Shown here one piece after another: positions 25,760-35,009 of a stretch of DNA of 64,000 bases. The stretch is from contig OZ244928.1 of the NCBI GenBank assembly GCA_965221985.1, positions 3,509,948 to 3,573,947 of the forward strand, in the 5' to 3' direction. Origin of the DNA: J054 sp965221985 (GTDB lineage: Bacteria > Pseudomonadota > Gammaproteobacteria > Steroidobacterales > GCA-2729495). Every line of letters starts with the position of its first letter. Position 1 is the first letter of the stretch. A model generated the notes under the pieces. It was not told the origin of the DNA, made no database searches, and saw only the letters and a program-made list of their open reading frames with translations. The position numbers were made by a program, and so were the translations under genes.

Positions 25760-26121
25760 GTTCGGCACCCAATCCAACGGTAGCTGCCCGAGAATGCCAC
25801 GCAGACTTGTTCTTCTCCATGTGCCGGCAATAGCAACACGACTGGTAACACAACGCGCATTAGCACAATGGTCGGCCAAGCCCGGCAAAACAGTCGGCAA
25901 CGCATTCGTTGTACGCACGTGGCGCTCCACTGCTAGAAACAGCCTTTCGCTTACAGCCCGCTTGATTATCGGTGGCGATTCGGCGGAATACCGGCGAAGT
26001 ACGCGCGAACATGCCTTCGTTTGAAGCTTGACCGGGAGAAAAGCTGGACGACACACGCTGACTTGTCCAAACTTGCGCCCCCTGCGCGCCGAAACTTGCG
26101 CCCTGAAGCCGGAGACCAACA
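25760..26121. other. Intergenic stretch between amine oxidase and DUF1015
   Basis: About 360 bases with no credible gene. The right end carries GGAG, the ribosome binding site of the DUF1015 gene (GGAGACCAACA then ATG). No hairpin terminator for the amine oxidase unit was found. Confidence 0.4.
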
Positions 26122-27366
26122 ATGCCTAGCCTGGTCAAGCCCTTACGGGCCTTGCGCCCTGTTCCCGATAAAGCCGCGAAGGTCGCTGCACCGCCGTATG
26201 ATGTCCTTAACTCGGCCGAGGCGCGGGAGCGCGCCAGGGGCAAGCCGCTGAGTTTCTTGCATATCTCCAAACCCGAAATCGACCTGCCTGAAGATACCGA
26301 CCCCTACGCACCAGAGGTCTACGCCAAGGCCGCTGAAAATTTGAGGTCAATGAAAGAATCCGGCGTTCTCATCCGCGAGCAAGAGCCTTGCTACTACGCC
26401 TATCGCCTGCGCATGGGCGAGCACGAGCAAACAGGCATCGTGCTCGCAGGCAGTGTTGCCGCTTATGATGTCAATCGTATCCGTAAACATGAGTTCACCC
26501 GGCCGAAAAAGGAAAACGACCGAGTGCGTCAAATTACCGCGCTCAATTCCCAAACTGGGCCGGTGTTGCTTACCTATCGCGCCTCGCCGACAGTAAAAGA
26601 AATTCTCAAGGGTGTTACAAGTACAACACCGCTGTACGACTTGACCGCCGATGATGGTATTGGACACACGATATGGCGTATTGACGAAATCGATGCGATC
26701 AACAAGATCACAACTCAGTTCGATGCCATGGATGCTCTCTATATCGCCGACGGACACCATCGCTCGGCATCGGCGTCACGAGTCGCCGCTGCGCGGCGCG
26801 CTGAAGAGCGCAATCCCACCGGCGAAGAAAACTATGAGTATTTTCTCTGCGTCGCTTTTCCCCACGACGAAACCCAAATCTTCGACTACAACCGCGTTGT
26901 GCGCGACCTGAACGGCAAGCAGCCCGATCAATTGCTGCGGGAAATTGGCCAGCAATTCTCAATTGCGCCAGAAAAATCCGCGGCAAGACCCAAGAATCCG
27001 GGGCAGTTTGGCATGTACCTTGACGGCCGATGGTATCGTCTGGACATTAACCCCGATCTAATTCCCACCGATGATCCCGTCGCAAGTCTTGATGTCAGCT
27101 TGTTGCAAGAGAAGTTGCTGGCGCCACTACTAAACGTCGGCGATCCGCGCAGTGATGAACGTATTGATTTTGTTGGTGGTATTCGGGGCCTGGAAGAACT
27201 TGAACGCCGCGTGGACAATGGCGAGATGGCTATTGCGTTCGCTCTTTACCCCACAAAAATGGAAGCTCTGATGTCGGTGGCTGATGCCAACGAAGTCATG
27301 CCGCCGAAGTCTACTTGGTTCGAACCAAAGCTTGCCGACGGCTTGATCTCGCATGTGTTGGATTGA
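26122..27366 (+). CDS. DUF1015 family protein
   Basis: A 414-residue cytoplasmic protein of the DUF1015 family. The N-terminus (PLRALRPVPDKAAKVAAPPYDVLN) and internal blocks FTRPKKENDRVRQITALNSQTGPVLL, ADGHHRSASASRVAA and DYNRVVRDLNG are characteristic. The conserved His/Asp/Arg-rich blocks suggest an enzyme active site, perhaps phosphate- or nucleotide-handling, but I know no settled reaction. The start is fixed by GGAG ten bases upstream. It stands alone. Confidence 0.85.
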   Translation: MPSLVKPLRALRPVPDKAAKVAAPPYDVLNSAEARERARGKPLSFLHISKPEIDLPEDTDPYAPEVYAKAAENLRSMKESGVLIREQEPCYYAYRLRMGEHEQTGIVLAGSVAAYDVNRIRKHEFTRPKKENDRVRQITALNSQTGPVLLTYRASPTVKEILKGVTSTTPLYDLTADDGIGHTIWRIDEIDAINKITTQFDAMDALYIADGHHRSASASRVAAARRAEERNPTGEENYEYFLCVAFPHDETQIFDYNRVVRDLNGKQPDQLLREIGQQFSIAPEKSAARPKNPGQFGMYLDGRWYRLDINPDLIPTDDPVASLDVSLLQEKLLAPLLNVGDPRSDERIDFVGGIRGLEELERRVDNGEMAIAFALYPTKMEALMSVADANEVMPPKSTWFEPKLADGLISHVLD

Positions 27367-27733
27367 GGCGGCGAAACTAGAAAGCTGACTATTGCTACTA
27401 CAAGTATTGCCCTAGGTATCGTTCTTACTAAGATCCGTACACGGGTTTTCAAAGTCCGTCATGGCACGCCCGCCGACACGGCGGCGCCATTCCCATAGCG
27501 CCGCCGCCACAGACTAATGCCAATGGGCACTGAAACGTTTAGACAAAAAGCCGTAAACATCAGGGTAAGGCCATCAACAACACTATCAAGCTTGTGTCAT
27601 GACCCTTGGCAATGACCAAAAGATCCCGCACGCCTAATCGCCCCAGGACTGGCTTGTGGAATATGGGCGGGGCCCGCGCATGGTAGCTCGGCGATTCGGC
27701 CAGGTTCAGTCCTATACGGCGTAGGAAGATCCA
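27367..27733. other. Intergenic stretch after DUF1015
   Basis: About 370 bases. A GC-rich hairpin lies at 27480-27505 (separate entry). Nothing else gene-like is seen. Confidence 0.4.
27480..27505 (+). terminator. GC-rich hairpin, possible terminator
   Basis: A perfect 8-bp stem GGCGGCGC/GCGCCGCC with a 10-base loop, about 115 bases after the DUF1015 stop. No T-run follows, so it may be a weak or Rho-assisted terminator, or a chance structure. Confidence 0.35.
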
Positions 27734-28240
27734 GTGCGCTTGGCATACACTAGAAACATGAACAGCCGACGCAGTTGCCGTGCTAGGACAAACGGCCTCC
27801 CACTAATCTGCAACGCATTGCTAATCACGCTTGCCAGTTGTACGGAGACCAGCACACCGGAAGCCCAAATCATCGCAATGATTGAGGCGGCTGAGGAAGC
27901 TGCTGAAGCTCGCGAACTGAAATCTCTCAAACGCCTAATCAGCGACAATTATTCCGACACACGAAACAACACGAAAACAAGTATGGAAAATATCTTGAGA
28001 CTACTGTTCGTCACGCATCAATCCATTCACTTATTAGTCCGGGTTGAAGAAATTGTGTTGACTAACCCCAATAGGGCAAGCCTGAGCGCCTTGGTTGGTA
28101 TGGCAGACACGGCTAAAGGCTTGCCCAGCGTCGACCTCTATCAGTTTGAGCTGCTGCTAGTGCGCGACCGCAATGACGACTGGCAAGTCTTGAGCGCCGA
28201 CTGGCGACGAGGGCTAGGACGGCCCGTCGCTAAAGACTAA
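27734..28240 (+). CDS. Predicted small lipoprotein, unknown function
   Basis: A 168-residue protein. A GTG start with AGGAAG seven bases upstream is preferred; an ATG 24 bases downstream lacks a comparable site. A basic n-region and hydrophobic run end in the lipobox LASC. The mature part begins with an Ala/Glu-rich helix (IIAMIEAAEEAAEAREL), then a region (LISDNYSDT...) and a C-terminal beta-pattern (VDLYQFELLLVRDRNDDWQVLSADW). Helix followed by curved sheet suggests an NTF2/SnoaL-like fold, which is only a guess. Confidence 0.65.
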   Translation: MRLAYTRNMNSRRSCRARTNGLPLICNALLITLASCTETSTPEAQIIAMIEAAEEAAEARELKSLKRLISDNYSDTRNNTKTSMENILRLLFVTHQSIHLLVRVEEIVLTNPNRASLSALVGMADTAKGLPSVDLYQFELLLVRDRNDDWQVLSADWRRGLGRPVAKD

Positions 28241-28271
28241 CCCGCGCTTTGAGATTTTCGTCGCGCCCGCC

Positions 28272-28607
28272 CTACTCCGCCGATTGTGCGCAGGCGATGC
28301 AGCGCACGGCCGCGGGATCGAACTCGAGTCGCTTGTGGTTGATCGGCTCACCACAATCCTGGCAATCGCCATAGCTTCCGGCATCAATTCGAGCCAGTGC
28401 CGCACGCACCTGACTTAGCTGTTGGCGGCGCCGATTGGCTGCATCCACTGACATAGACTGGGCCCGCAAGGCATCCATGCGCGACAATCGCCCGGTGCGA
28501 GTCTGATCAAGCTCCACGACGGCGGCCGCCGCATCACCAACAGCCGCGATGTCCTCGAGATCGGATTGTAAATGCAGCAACTTGCGGCGAAAGCCTTCAA
28601 GATCCAT
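28272..28607 (-). CDS. DksA/TraR-type C4 zinc-finger protein
   Basis: A 111-residue protein from ATG 28607, preceded by a GGGGGG ribosome binding site. The N-terminal two-thirds is a helical coiled-coil region, and the C-terminus carries the four-cysteine zinc finger CQDC...CIAC. This matches small TraR/DksA proteins, which enter the RNA polymerase secondary channel and alter promoter use. It is shorter than DksA itself. The start lies only 37 bases from the divergent bicupin start. Confidence 0.85.
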   Translation of the reverse strand: MDLEGFRRKLLHLQSDLEDIAAVGDAAAAVVELDQTRTGRLSRMDALRAQSMSVDAANRRRQQLSQVRAALARIDAGSYGDCQDCGEPINHKRLEFDPAAVRCIACAQSAE

Positions 28608-28644
28608 GCTAGCCCCCCACTTTATGGGCAGTATAGCGAGACGA

Positions 28645-29571
28645 ATGATGCGTAGCGCCGCGAGCAAGCTTAGGTCACCGAATTCTTGCACCCTATCGCG
28701 TCATTCACTTGGAACCAGACAAGCGAATCGACCAACACGAACAACAGCTGTCCAAATCGTAGTCTTGGGGGCCGCGGCACTCGCTTTTCTAGCAACCGTC
28801 GGAGGCTGCAGCTCTGCGGCGCACAAAGATCTCGTGTTGTTCCAACAAACAGAAACTGCGCCCCAGGGGATATTGAATTTTCTTGGTGGTTTGCCGGTGA
28901 AAATGTTGAACGCGGCCGCCGATGGGCGACGAGTGGCTGTGGCGGAACTACCTAGCAATTGGAGTCTGGACCTAGCTGCCGAGCGCGAACAAACGATGGA
29001 GCTTCTCGTCCTAGAAGGCAGCATTGCCTGGAACGGCAACCTGCTTGAGCAACATGACTACGCGTTCTTGCCGAGCCGCGCCCCCGCGCCGCGACTGGCG
29101 ACGCCGACAGGGGCCGCCAAAGCGCTATTATTCCTGGATCCGCCCCAGGCGACGGATGGTCACCGAGAACGCCTCGTTCCTAAGGATGCCGTCGCCTGGC
29201 GACCCGGCGTCGTCGCGCAGAACGACACCGGTCAGCAGCTCTCCCTAGAGGTCAAAGATCTACTCTGGATCGAATCCACGGGCCAACGAACATGGCTGCT
29301 GCGCGCGGGACCCGATTTGTCGGTGCCCTGGGAAGTTCATACGGGTGTTGAAGAAGGCTTTCTACTCGCAGGTGATTATCAACTGGGCGAATGTTTAAAA
29401 AACGGCCCCGTCGTCGGAAGCTACAGCCCCGGCGGCTACTTCTACCGTCCGGGTGGCATTGTGCACAGTGGACCAGATTCCGGCACGAAAACCCACGCGC
29501 TTTGGTTGCTGCGAACACCGATTCGCCTAACGGTTGAGTTCGTGGATGCTTGCGATAGCAAGAAGAACTAG
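28645..29571 (+). CDS. Bicupin lipoprotein (DUF4437/ChrR-cupin-like)
   Basis: About 308 residues. The start is uncertain: the paired ATGs at 28645/28648 are the last ones before the signal-like hydrophobic run that ends in the lipobox VGGC. Two cupin domains can be seen. One is around MELLVLEGSIAWNG...YAFLPSRAPAPRL and the other around WEVHTGVEEGFLLAGDYQLGE...GGYFYRPGGIVHSGPDSGT, which has a typical cupin G-x-Y-x-P-G-x-x-H pattern. A metal-binding or anti-sigma-type role is known for relatives; here the function is unknown. Its 3' end overlaps the convergent MFS gene by 4 bases. Confidence 0.65.
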   Translation: MMRSAASKLRSPNSCTLSRHSLGTRQANRPTRTTAVQIVVLGAAALAFLATVGGCSSAAHKDLVLFQQTETAPQGILNFLGGLPVKMLNAAADGRRVAVAELPSNWSLDLAAEREQTMELLVLEGSIAWNGNLLEQHDYAFLPSRAPAPRLATPTGAAKALLFLDPPQATDGHRERLVPKDAVAWRPGVVAQNDTGQQLSLEVKDLLWIESTGQRTWLLRAGPDLSVPWEVHTGVEEGFLLAGDYQLGECLKNGPVVGSYSPGGYFYRPGGIVHSGPDSGTKTHALWLLRTPIRLTVEFVDACDSKKN

Positions 29572-30914
29572 CTAGCCGCCGCCACGGCACGCTTACCCAC
29601 ACCCAGCACCAATAGAGCCAGCACGAAGACAACCGTATTGGCCACGGCAACTAATATGAATGGCGCCGCAGGACCGAATGCTCCGCTCAGATAGCCGCCG
29701 ACCTTCGCAACCAATAAAATACCGATAGCTCCGCAAAAACTAAATAGCCCGATCACTGCCCCGCGGCCTTTAACCGGCGCTTCGGCCCCAATCAAGGTTA
29801 GCGAAGCCAGATTTGCCGATATCTCGCCCATGCCGACTAGCACCGCCGCCAGATACATGCTGGAGCCCAAGGGATCAGCCACCAGAAACAAGGTGTAATA
29901 GCCGCCGCCCGCCAGGACCATGGCCAGGGCGAGCCCCGCGACGCGATCAATGCGATCGAGGAGAAACCCCATGAAGGGCAGCCAACACAGCGCGAATACT
30001 TGAATGAGAATGTAAAACTTCAGAGCCATGGTATTCGCGGCAGAAGTATCCATGCCGGCGGCTGTGCCTTCCTGTGTCAACCAAAGAACAAAGAATGTGC
30101 TCAATACGGCCATATCACCGCGGGCAACCACGGCGGCTACGTAAGCCAGTGCAATACGAATTTTCTTAGCCGCCCGAATCCCAATTTTCAGCGTCGCTAG
30201 CATGGGATCGCGCTTCTCCAAGCGCGCCGGCGCGCCCGCCTTCAAACCCAGCGCAAGCCCAGCGGAAACAAATAGGCAAATGCCCGCAGCTGACCAAATC
30301 CAATAGCGAGCCGCGACAACGGGATCGCCATCCGTCAAATTGGAAAAAAATGGCAGCAGCATACGCAGCGGTGTCATGACAATGATGAAACCCAATCCGT
30401 TGAGCAGGAAGCACACGGAAATCATCTTCCCGCGGGACTGCTCCACAGGATAATCATTGGCCACGGACGGTAGCATGGCGGTATTACAGGCCAGACCCAC
30501 GGCAAAGATCATTCGAAAAAGCATCAATTGATCGGTGTTGGCCGCCAGTGGATACAGAAAGTAGCCCAGCGCAAGAAAACAAAAGGCAGCGACCCATAGT
30601 GGCTTGCGGCCAATTTTGTCTGACAAGGCGCCGATAAAACCGATGGTCATGATTACCACCAGCTCAGAAACAAAGGTCATATCGCCGGCCAGGGGCCCTT
30701 GCTCGTTCGTCGGAATATTGAGGACTTCTTCGAACAAATAGGGCTGAGTTGCGTTGATGAAGCTCATCATCGCGATGCCAAAAAACGAGCCGAACAGCAA
30801 GGTGTAGACGTTTAGCTTGGAGACACCGTCGGAAATCTTTAGATTCAAACGCCGCGGGCCGAACGGCGTACCAGATGACGATTCGCTGGGCGCTGGATCA
30901 ATGGTCGCGGACAT
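29568..30914 (-). CDS. MFS transporter
   Basis: A 448-residue membrane protein with about twelve hydrophobic segments. The loop after helix 2 holds GALSDKIGRKPLW, the classic major facilitator motif G-x3-D-x2-G-R-K. No family-level signature tells the substrate. It is convergent with the bicupin gene and is separated from the metallo-beta-lactamase gene by about 100 bases. The start at 30914 follows a GAAG-containing stretch. Confidence 0.85.
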   Translation of the reverse strand: MSATIDPAPSESSSGTPFGPRRLNLKISDGVSKLNVYTLLFGSFFGIAMMSFINATQPYLFEEVLNIPTNEQGPLAGDMTFVSELVVIMTIGFIGALSDKIGRKPLWVAAFCFLALGYFLYPLAANTDQLMLFRMIFAVGLACNTAMLPSVANDYPVEQSRGKMISVCFLLNGLGFIIVMTPLRMLLPFFSNLTDGDPVVAARYWIWSAAGICLFVSAGLALGLKAGAPARLEKRDPMLATLKIGIRAAKKIRIALAYVAAVVARGDMAVLSTFFVLWLTQEGTAAGMDTSAANTMALKFYILIQVFALCWLPFMGFLLDRIDRVAGLALAMVLAGGGYYTLFLVADPLGSSMYLAAVLVGMGEISANLASLTLIGAEAPVKGRGAVIGLFSFCGAIGILLVAKVGGYLSGAFGPAAPFILVAVANTVVFVLALLVLGVGKRAVAAAS

Positions 30915-31019
30915 GGAAGCCTCAAGCGAAGAATGGACTAAGAAGCCGATACTGACGGAATTTGATGTAATCCTTACGCTCTAACCAGTACCCGTTCGCC
31001 TAGCGGGTGCGGTCATCGC

Positions 31020-31991
31020 CTAACGCCCGATGGCGTGATAAGCCGCGATCCGATCCACCAATTGCTTAAACTTGCGACGCTGAAATCCGGGTGTGTCCTC
31101 CCAGGGCGAAAGATCCAGCCGATTCGACACTAGGAAGCTCTCTGTACCGGCATCCATTTCCGCCTTAACCGCAATGATCAGGCCTTCCCAAAACTCGCGG
31201 CGTTCCCGAATTTGCCGGATGGGGCCTGTAGGCGGTGCGGCGGCAAATTTTCCCTTGCCTTGAAAAACCGGCACAACATGCGCGCCCACAACGGTAGTGA
31301 GCGCCTCTTTTTTCGCTAGGGCTTCAACGGCTCGCAAATAGTTCACGGCGTTGTTGAAATGAAAATCCGCCACTTGGGGGTCCCAAGGCAGGTAGCCGCC
31401 GCCCGTGGGCCTGGGCGTAACCAGATCGACGGTATAGATCAATTTTTCCGGACGCGGAATCATCACTATCAAACAAGTCCCGTGACTCGGACCAAAGTAG
31501 TAAAGATCCAAGGCACGGCTTCCAAGTTCTACACGATAGGTATCATCAAAAGTCACATCCGGCGGCACTATATCTTCGTGGGGCGACTCCTTAAGATTGA
31601 CCAGGCAGCGCGACTGCGCAACAAAAGTCGCACCCTCGTCCTTAAATATTTTACCACCCCGCGCATGGTCCCAATGGGCGTGCGAATATACGACGTAGCG
31701 AACGGGTTGATCCGTCAAACTCGCAATGGCCGCACGATAGGCAACGGCCGCTTCGGGTGACAGGGGGTCAGTCACAATGACACCCGCCTTGGTCACCATG
31801 AACAGGCTGCGGTAAGCTCCAAAGCGGAACAGATACAGATCCTCCGCGATGGTTTCTGTTGCCATGGCTTTGATACCTGGCGGCAATCCTTGCGCCTGCA
31901 GACCGGTCATGGCTAGCAGACAAGAACAAAGCAGCCCGAGACAACGGGAAAATTCCGGGAATCTTGATTTGGTCTTGATCACGGGTGACAT
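31020..31991 (-). CDS. Exported metallo-beta-lactamase-fold hydrolase
   Basis: A 323-residue protein with a signal peptide that ends near GLQAQ. The ATG at 31991 is chosen over an upstream in-frame start at 32072 because it begins the signal. The zinc motif SHAHWDHARGG gives H-x-H-x-D-H, with a later ligand in GPSHGTCLI and further ones in VDLVTPRPTG and GAHVVP. The fold hydrolyses lactams, thioesters, esters or phosphodiesters. The closest general type is the MBL-fold hydrolases next to catabolic clusters, not classical resistance enzymes. It lies 82 bases downstream of hemW. Confidence 0.82.
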   Translation of the reverse strand: MSPVIKTKSRFPEFSRCLGLLCSCLLAMTGLQAQGLPPGIKAMATETIAEDLYLFRFGAYRSLFMVTKAGVIVTDPLSPEAAVAYRAAIASLTDQPVRYVVYSHAHWDHARGGKIFKDEGATFVAQSRCLVNLKESPHEDIVPPDVTFDDTYRVELGSRALDLYYFGPSHGTCLIVMIPRPEKLIYTVDLVTPRPTGGGYLPWDPQVADFHFNNAVNYLRAVEALAKKEALTTVVGAHVVPVFQGKGKFAAAPPTGPIRQIRERREFWEGLIIAVKAEMDAGTESFLVSNRLDLSPWEDTPGFQRRKFKQLVDRIAAYHAIGR

Positions 31992-32073
31992 GCTAAGGGA
32001 ATCTGTGCTGCCCGCACAGTCCAATCGGGCCAATAATAGACTCAGTGATCCGGGCCTGCCGTGGACTAGCAAG

Positions 32074-33297
32074 CTAAGCCGACAAAGCCTTGCTCAGTGG
32101 GCGCTCCGGTAAGAAGTCGCGGATGATTTCATTTAGATAGCGTAGGCCGCACTCGGTCGGCCGCACCCAGTCATCATCAATGCTCAATAAGCCTCGAGCG
32201 TCAGCTGCCATTAGCTTTGAAAATACAACCGCCGTGTCACAGCCCGTTCGTTGCATCATCTCAGTTACAGAAAAACCATTGACTAGGCGCAGAGCATTCA
32301 ACAGGTATTCAAACAATCGGTCTTCGGTATTTGGCCATTGCTGCTCGACTATATGTTCGGCCTTCGCGACACGTTGCATATAGGCGGCCGGGACTCGCAA
32401 GCGGGCCTCACGCCTTACGCGCCCATGGCTGCTTAGTTTGGAATGCGCTCCGGCACCAATGCCCAAATAATCGCCGTACCGCCAATAGTTTAGATTATGT
32501 CGGCAGGTGGCCCCGCTTTTGGACCAGTTTGAAATCTCATAGCGCTTGAACTCAGCCGCCTCAAGCTCAGAATGCACCGCTGTTTCAATGGCTGCTGATT
32601 CTTCGTCGCTGGGCAGCGACGGCGGCGCACTGTGAAACACAGTATTGGGCTCAATGCTGAGCTGGTAACAGGAAAGATGCGACGGCCCAAATGCCAAAGC
32701 TGAATGCATATCCGCCCGCGCCTCCGCCGCGGTTTGTTCCGGCAGGGCATACATGAGATCTAAACTGAAACACTCAAAATTAGTGGCCGCAAGATCCGCG
32801 GCGCGGCGTGCCGCGGTGCCATCATGAATCCGCCCTAGTCGCCGCAAATGCTGATCATCAAAAGACTGCACGCCCAGGGACAATCGATTCACACCAGCAT
32901 CTCGAAAGCCACGAAATCGTTCTACGTCAATAGCACCTGGATTCGCCTCAAGTGTAACTTCACGCTCGCTTGCAAGTTGGCCACTGGCATCAAAGGCGTC
33001 CAGCAAACGACCGATGGCCGATGGCGAAAACAAACTGGGCGTACCGCCGCCGAAAAACACGCTGGTAAATTGGCGCGTGCCGAGTTCTTCAATGGCGCTG
33101 TTAAAGTCCGCGAGCAGAGCGCCTAGGTATTGATCTTCGGGAACGGCACTCGGCACGCGATGCGAATTGAAATCGCAATAAGGGCACTTGCGAACGCACC
33201 AAGGTAGGTGCACATACAAACCCAGATCAGGGCCTGCATCAGGAATGCAATCAAAAGCGGCCAAGTGGCTAGGCACTTGGCCGCTTTCGAGGGACAA
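32074..33297 (-). CDS. hemW: Radical SAM heme chaperone HemW
   Basis: A 407-residue protein with the radical SAM cluster C-x3-C-x2-C in LPWCVRKCPYCDFNS near residue 33, then FFGGGTPSL, SLGVQSF and LSCYQLSIEPNT. The C-terminal wing is FSVTEMMQRTG. HemW binds and delivers heme; it resembles coproporphyrinogen oxidase HemN but lacks the HemN extension. The start is uncertain: the first 17 codons from 33297 coincide with a perfect terminator hairpin (33254-33287) for the upstream gene. A start inside or after that hairpin (GTG in the stem, or TTG before YVHLPWC) is an alternative. Confidence 0.88.
   Translation of the reverse strand: MSLESGQVPSHLAAFDCIPDAGPDLGLYVHLPWCVRKCPYCDFNSHRVPSAVPEDQYLGALLADFNSAIEELGTRQFTSVFFGGGTPSLFSPSAIGRLLDAFDASGQLASEREVTLEANPGAIDVERFRGFRDAGVNRLSLGVQSFDDQHLRRLGRIHDGTAARRAADLAATNFECFSLDLMYALPEQTAAEARADMHSALAFGPSHLSCYQLSIEPNTVFHSAPPSLPSDEESAAIETAVHSELEAAEFKRYEISNWSKSGATCRHNLNYWRYGDYLGIGAGAHSKLSSHGRVRREARLRVPAAYMQRVAKAEHIVEQQWPNTEDRLFEYLLNALRLVNGFSVTEMMQRTGCDTAVVFSKLMAADARGLLSIDDDWVRPTECGLRYLNEIIRDFLPERPLSKALSA
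33254..33287 (-). terminator. 14-bp perfect hairpin, terminator of the LysM gene
   Basis: A perfect 14-bp stem (AAAGCGGCCAAGTG paired with CACTTGGCCGCTTT) with a 6-base loop. On the minus strand it is followed by TTTTGATT. It starts 14 bases after the LysM-gene stop at 33301, yet it overlaps the apparent first codons of hemW. Confidence 0.85.
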
Positions 33298-33300
33298 GAT

Positions 33301-33741
33301 CTAGTCCAGGGGAATGCGGATTTTCTGACCCGGATAAATCTTATCCGCGTCATCGATCACATTGCGATTAGCCTCAAAAATGCGCGTGTATTGCCCCGCA
33401 TTACCGTAGTAACGCTTGGCAATGGCGCCCAAGGTATCGCCCTTCTGGATTTCGTAGAACTCTTCCTTTGGCTCTTCGGCTTTCGGCGCCGGACCCTTCA
33501 GATCATTAGCGACGACACGTTCCACACCTTGCGTGTTACCGGCGATCAAAATCGCCTGCTCACGATCACCAGGAATCAGGCAGTCACCACAAAGTGTGAC
33601 GGTGCCATCGTCAAACTGCACATCCAGGTCTTTGACGCCTGACAATCTCGTTCCAATCTCTTCCTGAATTTTTTCAGCAGCGAGATCATCGCGATCGAAT
33701 AATTGACGGCCAAGATCCTTGGCAAAGTCTAAAATGCTCAT
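33301..33741 (-). CDS. kbp: BON-LysM protein Kbp (YgaU-like)
   Basis: A 146-residue protein that aligns end to end with E. coli Kbp/YgaU. The N-terminal part (MSILDFAKDLGRQLFDRDD) precedes a BON-type segment (VQFDDGTVTLCGDC), and a C-terminal LysM domain follows (YEIQKGDTLGAIAKRYYG...KIYPGQKIRIP). In E. coli Kbp is a cytoplasmic potassium-binding protein; the same role here is inferred from similarity. The gene starts 47 bases after the DUF937 gene on the same strand, and a strong terminator hairpin follows it. Confidence 0.85.
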   Translation of the reverse strand: MSILDFAKDLGRQLFDRDDLAAEKIQEEIGTRLSGVKDLDVQFDDGTVTLCGDCLIPGDREQAILIAGNTQGVERVVANDLKGPAPKAEEPKEEFYEIQKGDTLGAIAKRYYGNAGQYTRIFEANRNVIDDADKIYPGQKIRIPLD

Positions 33742-33788
33742 TAGGCACTCCTATTAGCTTCAATAGCCCGAATCACGGGATTAATTAA

Positions 33789-34316
33789 TCAGAAAAATTT
33801 GCGCGCTAGATTAACGACATCATCCAGGATCGAACCGTCGTTGTCACTGTCGAGCAAAGAACCCAATAAGCCGCCACCGTCTGCTTGCAACTGCCGGCCA
33901 TTATTGGTTTGTTTACTGAGCGCACCCATGGCCATCGCCGCCACCATGGGCAGCATTTTTTTGATCAGTGCCGCGCTTATGCCCGTCTGCGATTCCGCGT
34001 GGGCAGCGACATTGCGGCTCACATCCTTACTGCCAAAGATATGGCCCAAGATCGAATTGCCGTCGTTCACCGCATCGGCGGTCTGCAAAACGCTTGGGTC
34101 TTCCAGATACCGCTGATGATTGCCCGTTCGCAAGCCATTGATCAGACCTTCCAAACCACTAGCGGCCTCGACGTTGCGCTGCATACCGCGACCCAGGGCC
34201 GGGAGTAGCTGGCCCAAGACTTTCGTCGTTTGGTCCTGATTTAAGCCAAATTGGCTACCCAGGCTAGCGATACCACCGCTGCCCGCACTTTCCATCAATA
34301 CTTTCAGCAGATCCAT
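33789..34316 (-). CDS. DUF937 (YidB-like) protein
   Basis: A 175-residue protein of the DUF937 family. It begins MDLLKVLMESAGSGGIASLGSQFGLN, has helical repeats and a hydrophobic segment (LIKKMLPMVAAMAMGAL), then a glycine-rich stretch near the end (DGGGLLGSLLDSDNDGS). The function is unknown in the family. It is on the same strand as and just upstream of kbp, an arrangement consistent with one operon. A GGAGGAA site lies about 6 bases before the start. Confidence 0.82.
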   Translation of the reverse strand: MDLLKVLMESAGSGGIASLGSQFGLNQDQTTKVLGQLLPALGRGMQRNVEAASGLEGLINGLRTGNHQRYLEDPSVLQTADAVNDGNSILGHIFGSKDVSRNVAAHAESQTGISAALIKKMLPMVAAMAMGALSKQTNNGRQLQADGGGLLGSLLDSDNDGSILDDVVNLARKFF

Positions 34317-34541
34317 GCTGCTTCCTCCTAAAACCAGCCGCCGCGCCGTTAAGCGTGCGCACCTTCTTGTTATTCGTCATACGGGGGAAGCCATCGAAAT
34401 ATCCTTCCGCCGCCGCACCACACCGGCGCCGACCCGCGTATTCTACCAGGCTGGCTAGACTGATGAAGCATCCGCACAATCCCCTGAAACCTAGGCCCCA
34501 TGCGATAATCACGGCCTCGCCACCCCCAGAGGACAACTCTA

Positions 34542-34982
34542 ATGATCATCGGCTTCCATCACGCCGCGATTTCCACGCCGAATTTGGAACAGTTCCTAGC
34601 CTTTTATTGCGGCACGCTGGGCTGCGAGTTGGCCTGGACCTTCGGCTGGGATGCACCTAGCCCAGAAGCCGATGCCGTGACTGGGCTTAGTAACTCTTCC
34701 GCCAAAGCCGCCATGCTGAAGCTGGGCGATAGTTTTGTTGAAGTTTTTGAATTCACTTCGCCAGCTACGGAGAAAAGGCAAATTGAACGCCCCGTTAACG
34801 GACACGGAATTACGCATATCTGTCTCCAAGTCGAGGACATTCATAGTGAGTATGACCGACTACGCGCAGCCGGCATGCGTTTTCACTGCCCACCGCAAGC
34901 GCAAGACACCGGCTTTGTAACCTACGGCCGGGATCCCGATGGCAATGTGATTGAACTCTTAGAATTTACGCAGAGCGATTGA
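34542..34982 (+). CDS. VOC-family protein (glyoxalase/dioxygenase fold)
   Basis: A 146-residue protein with paired beta-alpha-beta-beta-beta modules of the vicinal oxygen chelate superfamily. It has H6 in MIIGFHHAAIS, a likely glutamate in FVEVFEFTS, H91-type histidine in GHGITHICLQ and E140-type glutamate in DPDGNVIELLEF; together these form a plausible metal site. GAGGACAACTCTA precedes the ATG. The superfamily contains glyoxalase I, extradiol dioxygenases and resistance proteins, so the reaction cannot be fixed from sequence. A hairpin follows the stop. Confidence 0.82.
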   Translation: MIIGFHHAAISTPNLEQFLAFYCGTLGCELAWTFGWDAPSPEADAVTGLSNSSAKAAMLKLGDSFVEVFEFTSPATEKRQIERPVNGHGITHICLQVEDIHSEYDRLRAAGMRFHCPPQAQDTGFVTYGRDPDGNVIELLEFTQSD

Positions 34983-34983
34983 T

Positions 34984-35009
34984 CGAAAAGGGGATCGGAC
35001 CCCTTTTCG
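34984..35009. terminator. Bidirectional terminator between VOC gene and the molybdenum-hydroxylase operon
   Basis: A perfect 10-bp stem (CGAAAAGGGG/CCCCTTTTCG) with a 6-base loop, immediately after the VOC stop and immediately after the AllA stop on the other strand. The T- and A-rich stem sides serve transcripts from both directions. Confidence 0.8.

Noticed and set aside
31020..31991. Beta-lactam resistance enzyme
   Set aside because: The metallo-beta-lactamase fold is broad and neither the context nor other motifs support antibiotic hydrolysis.
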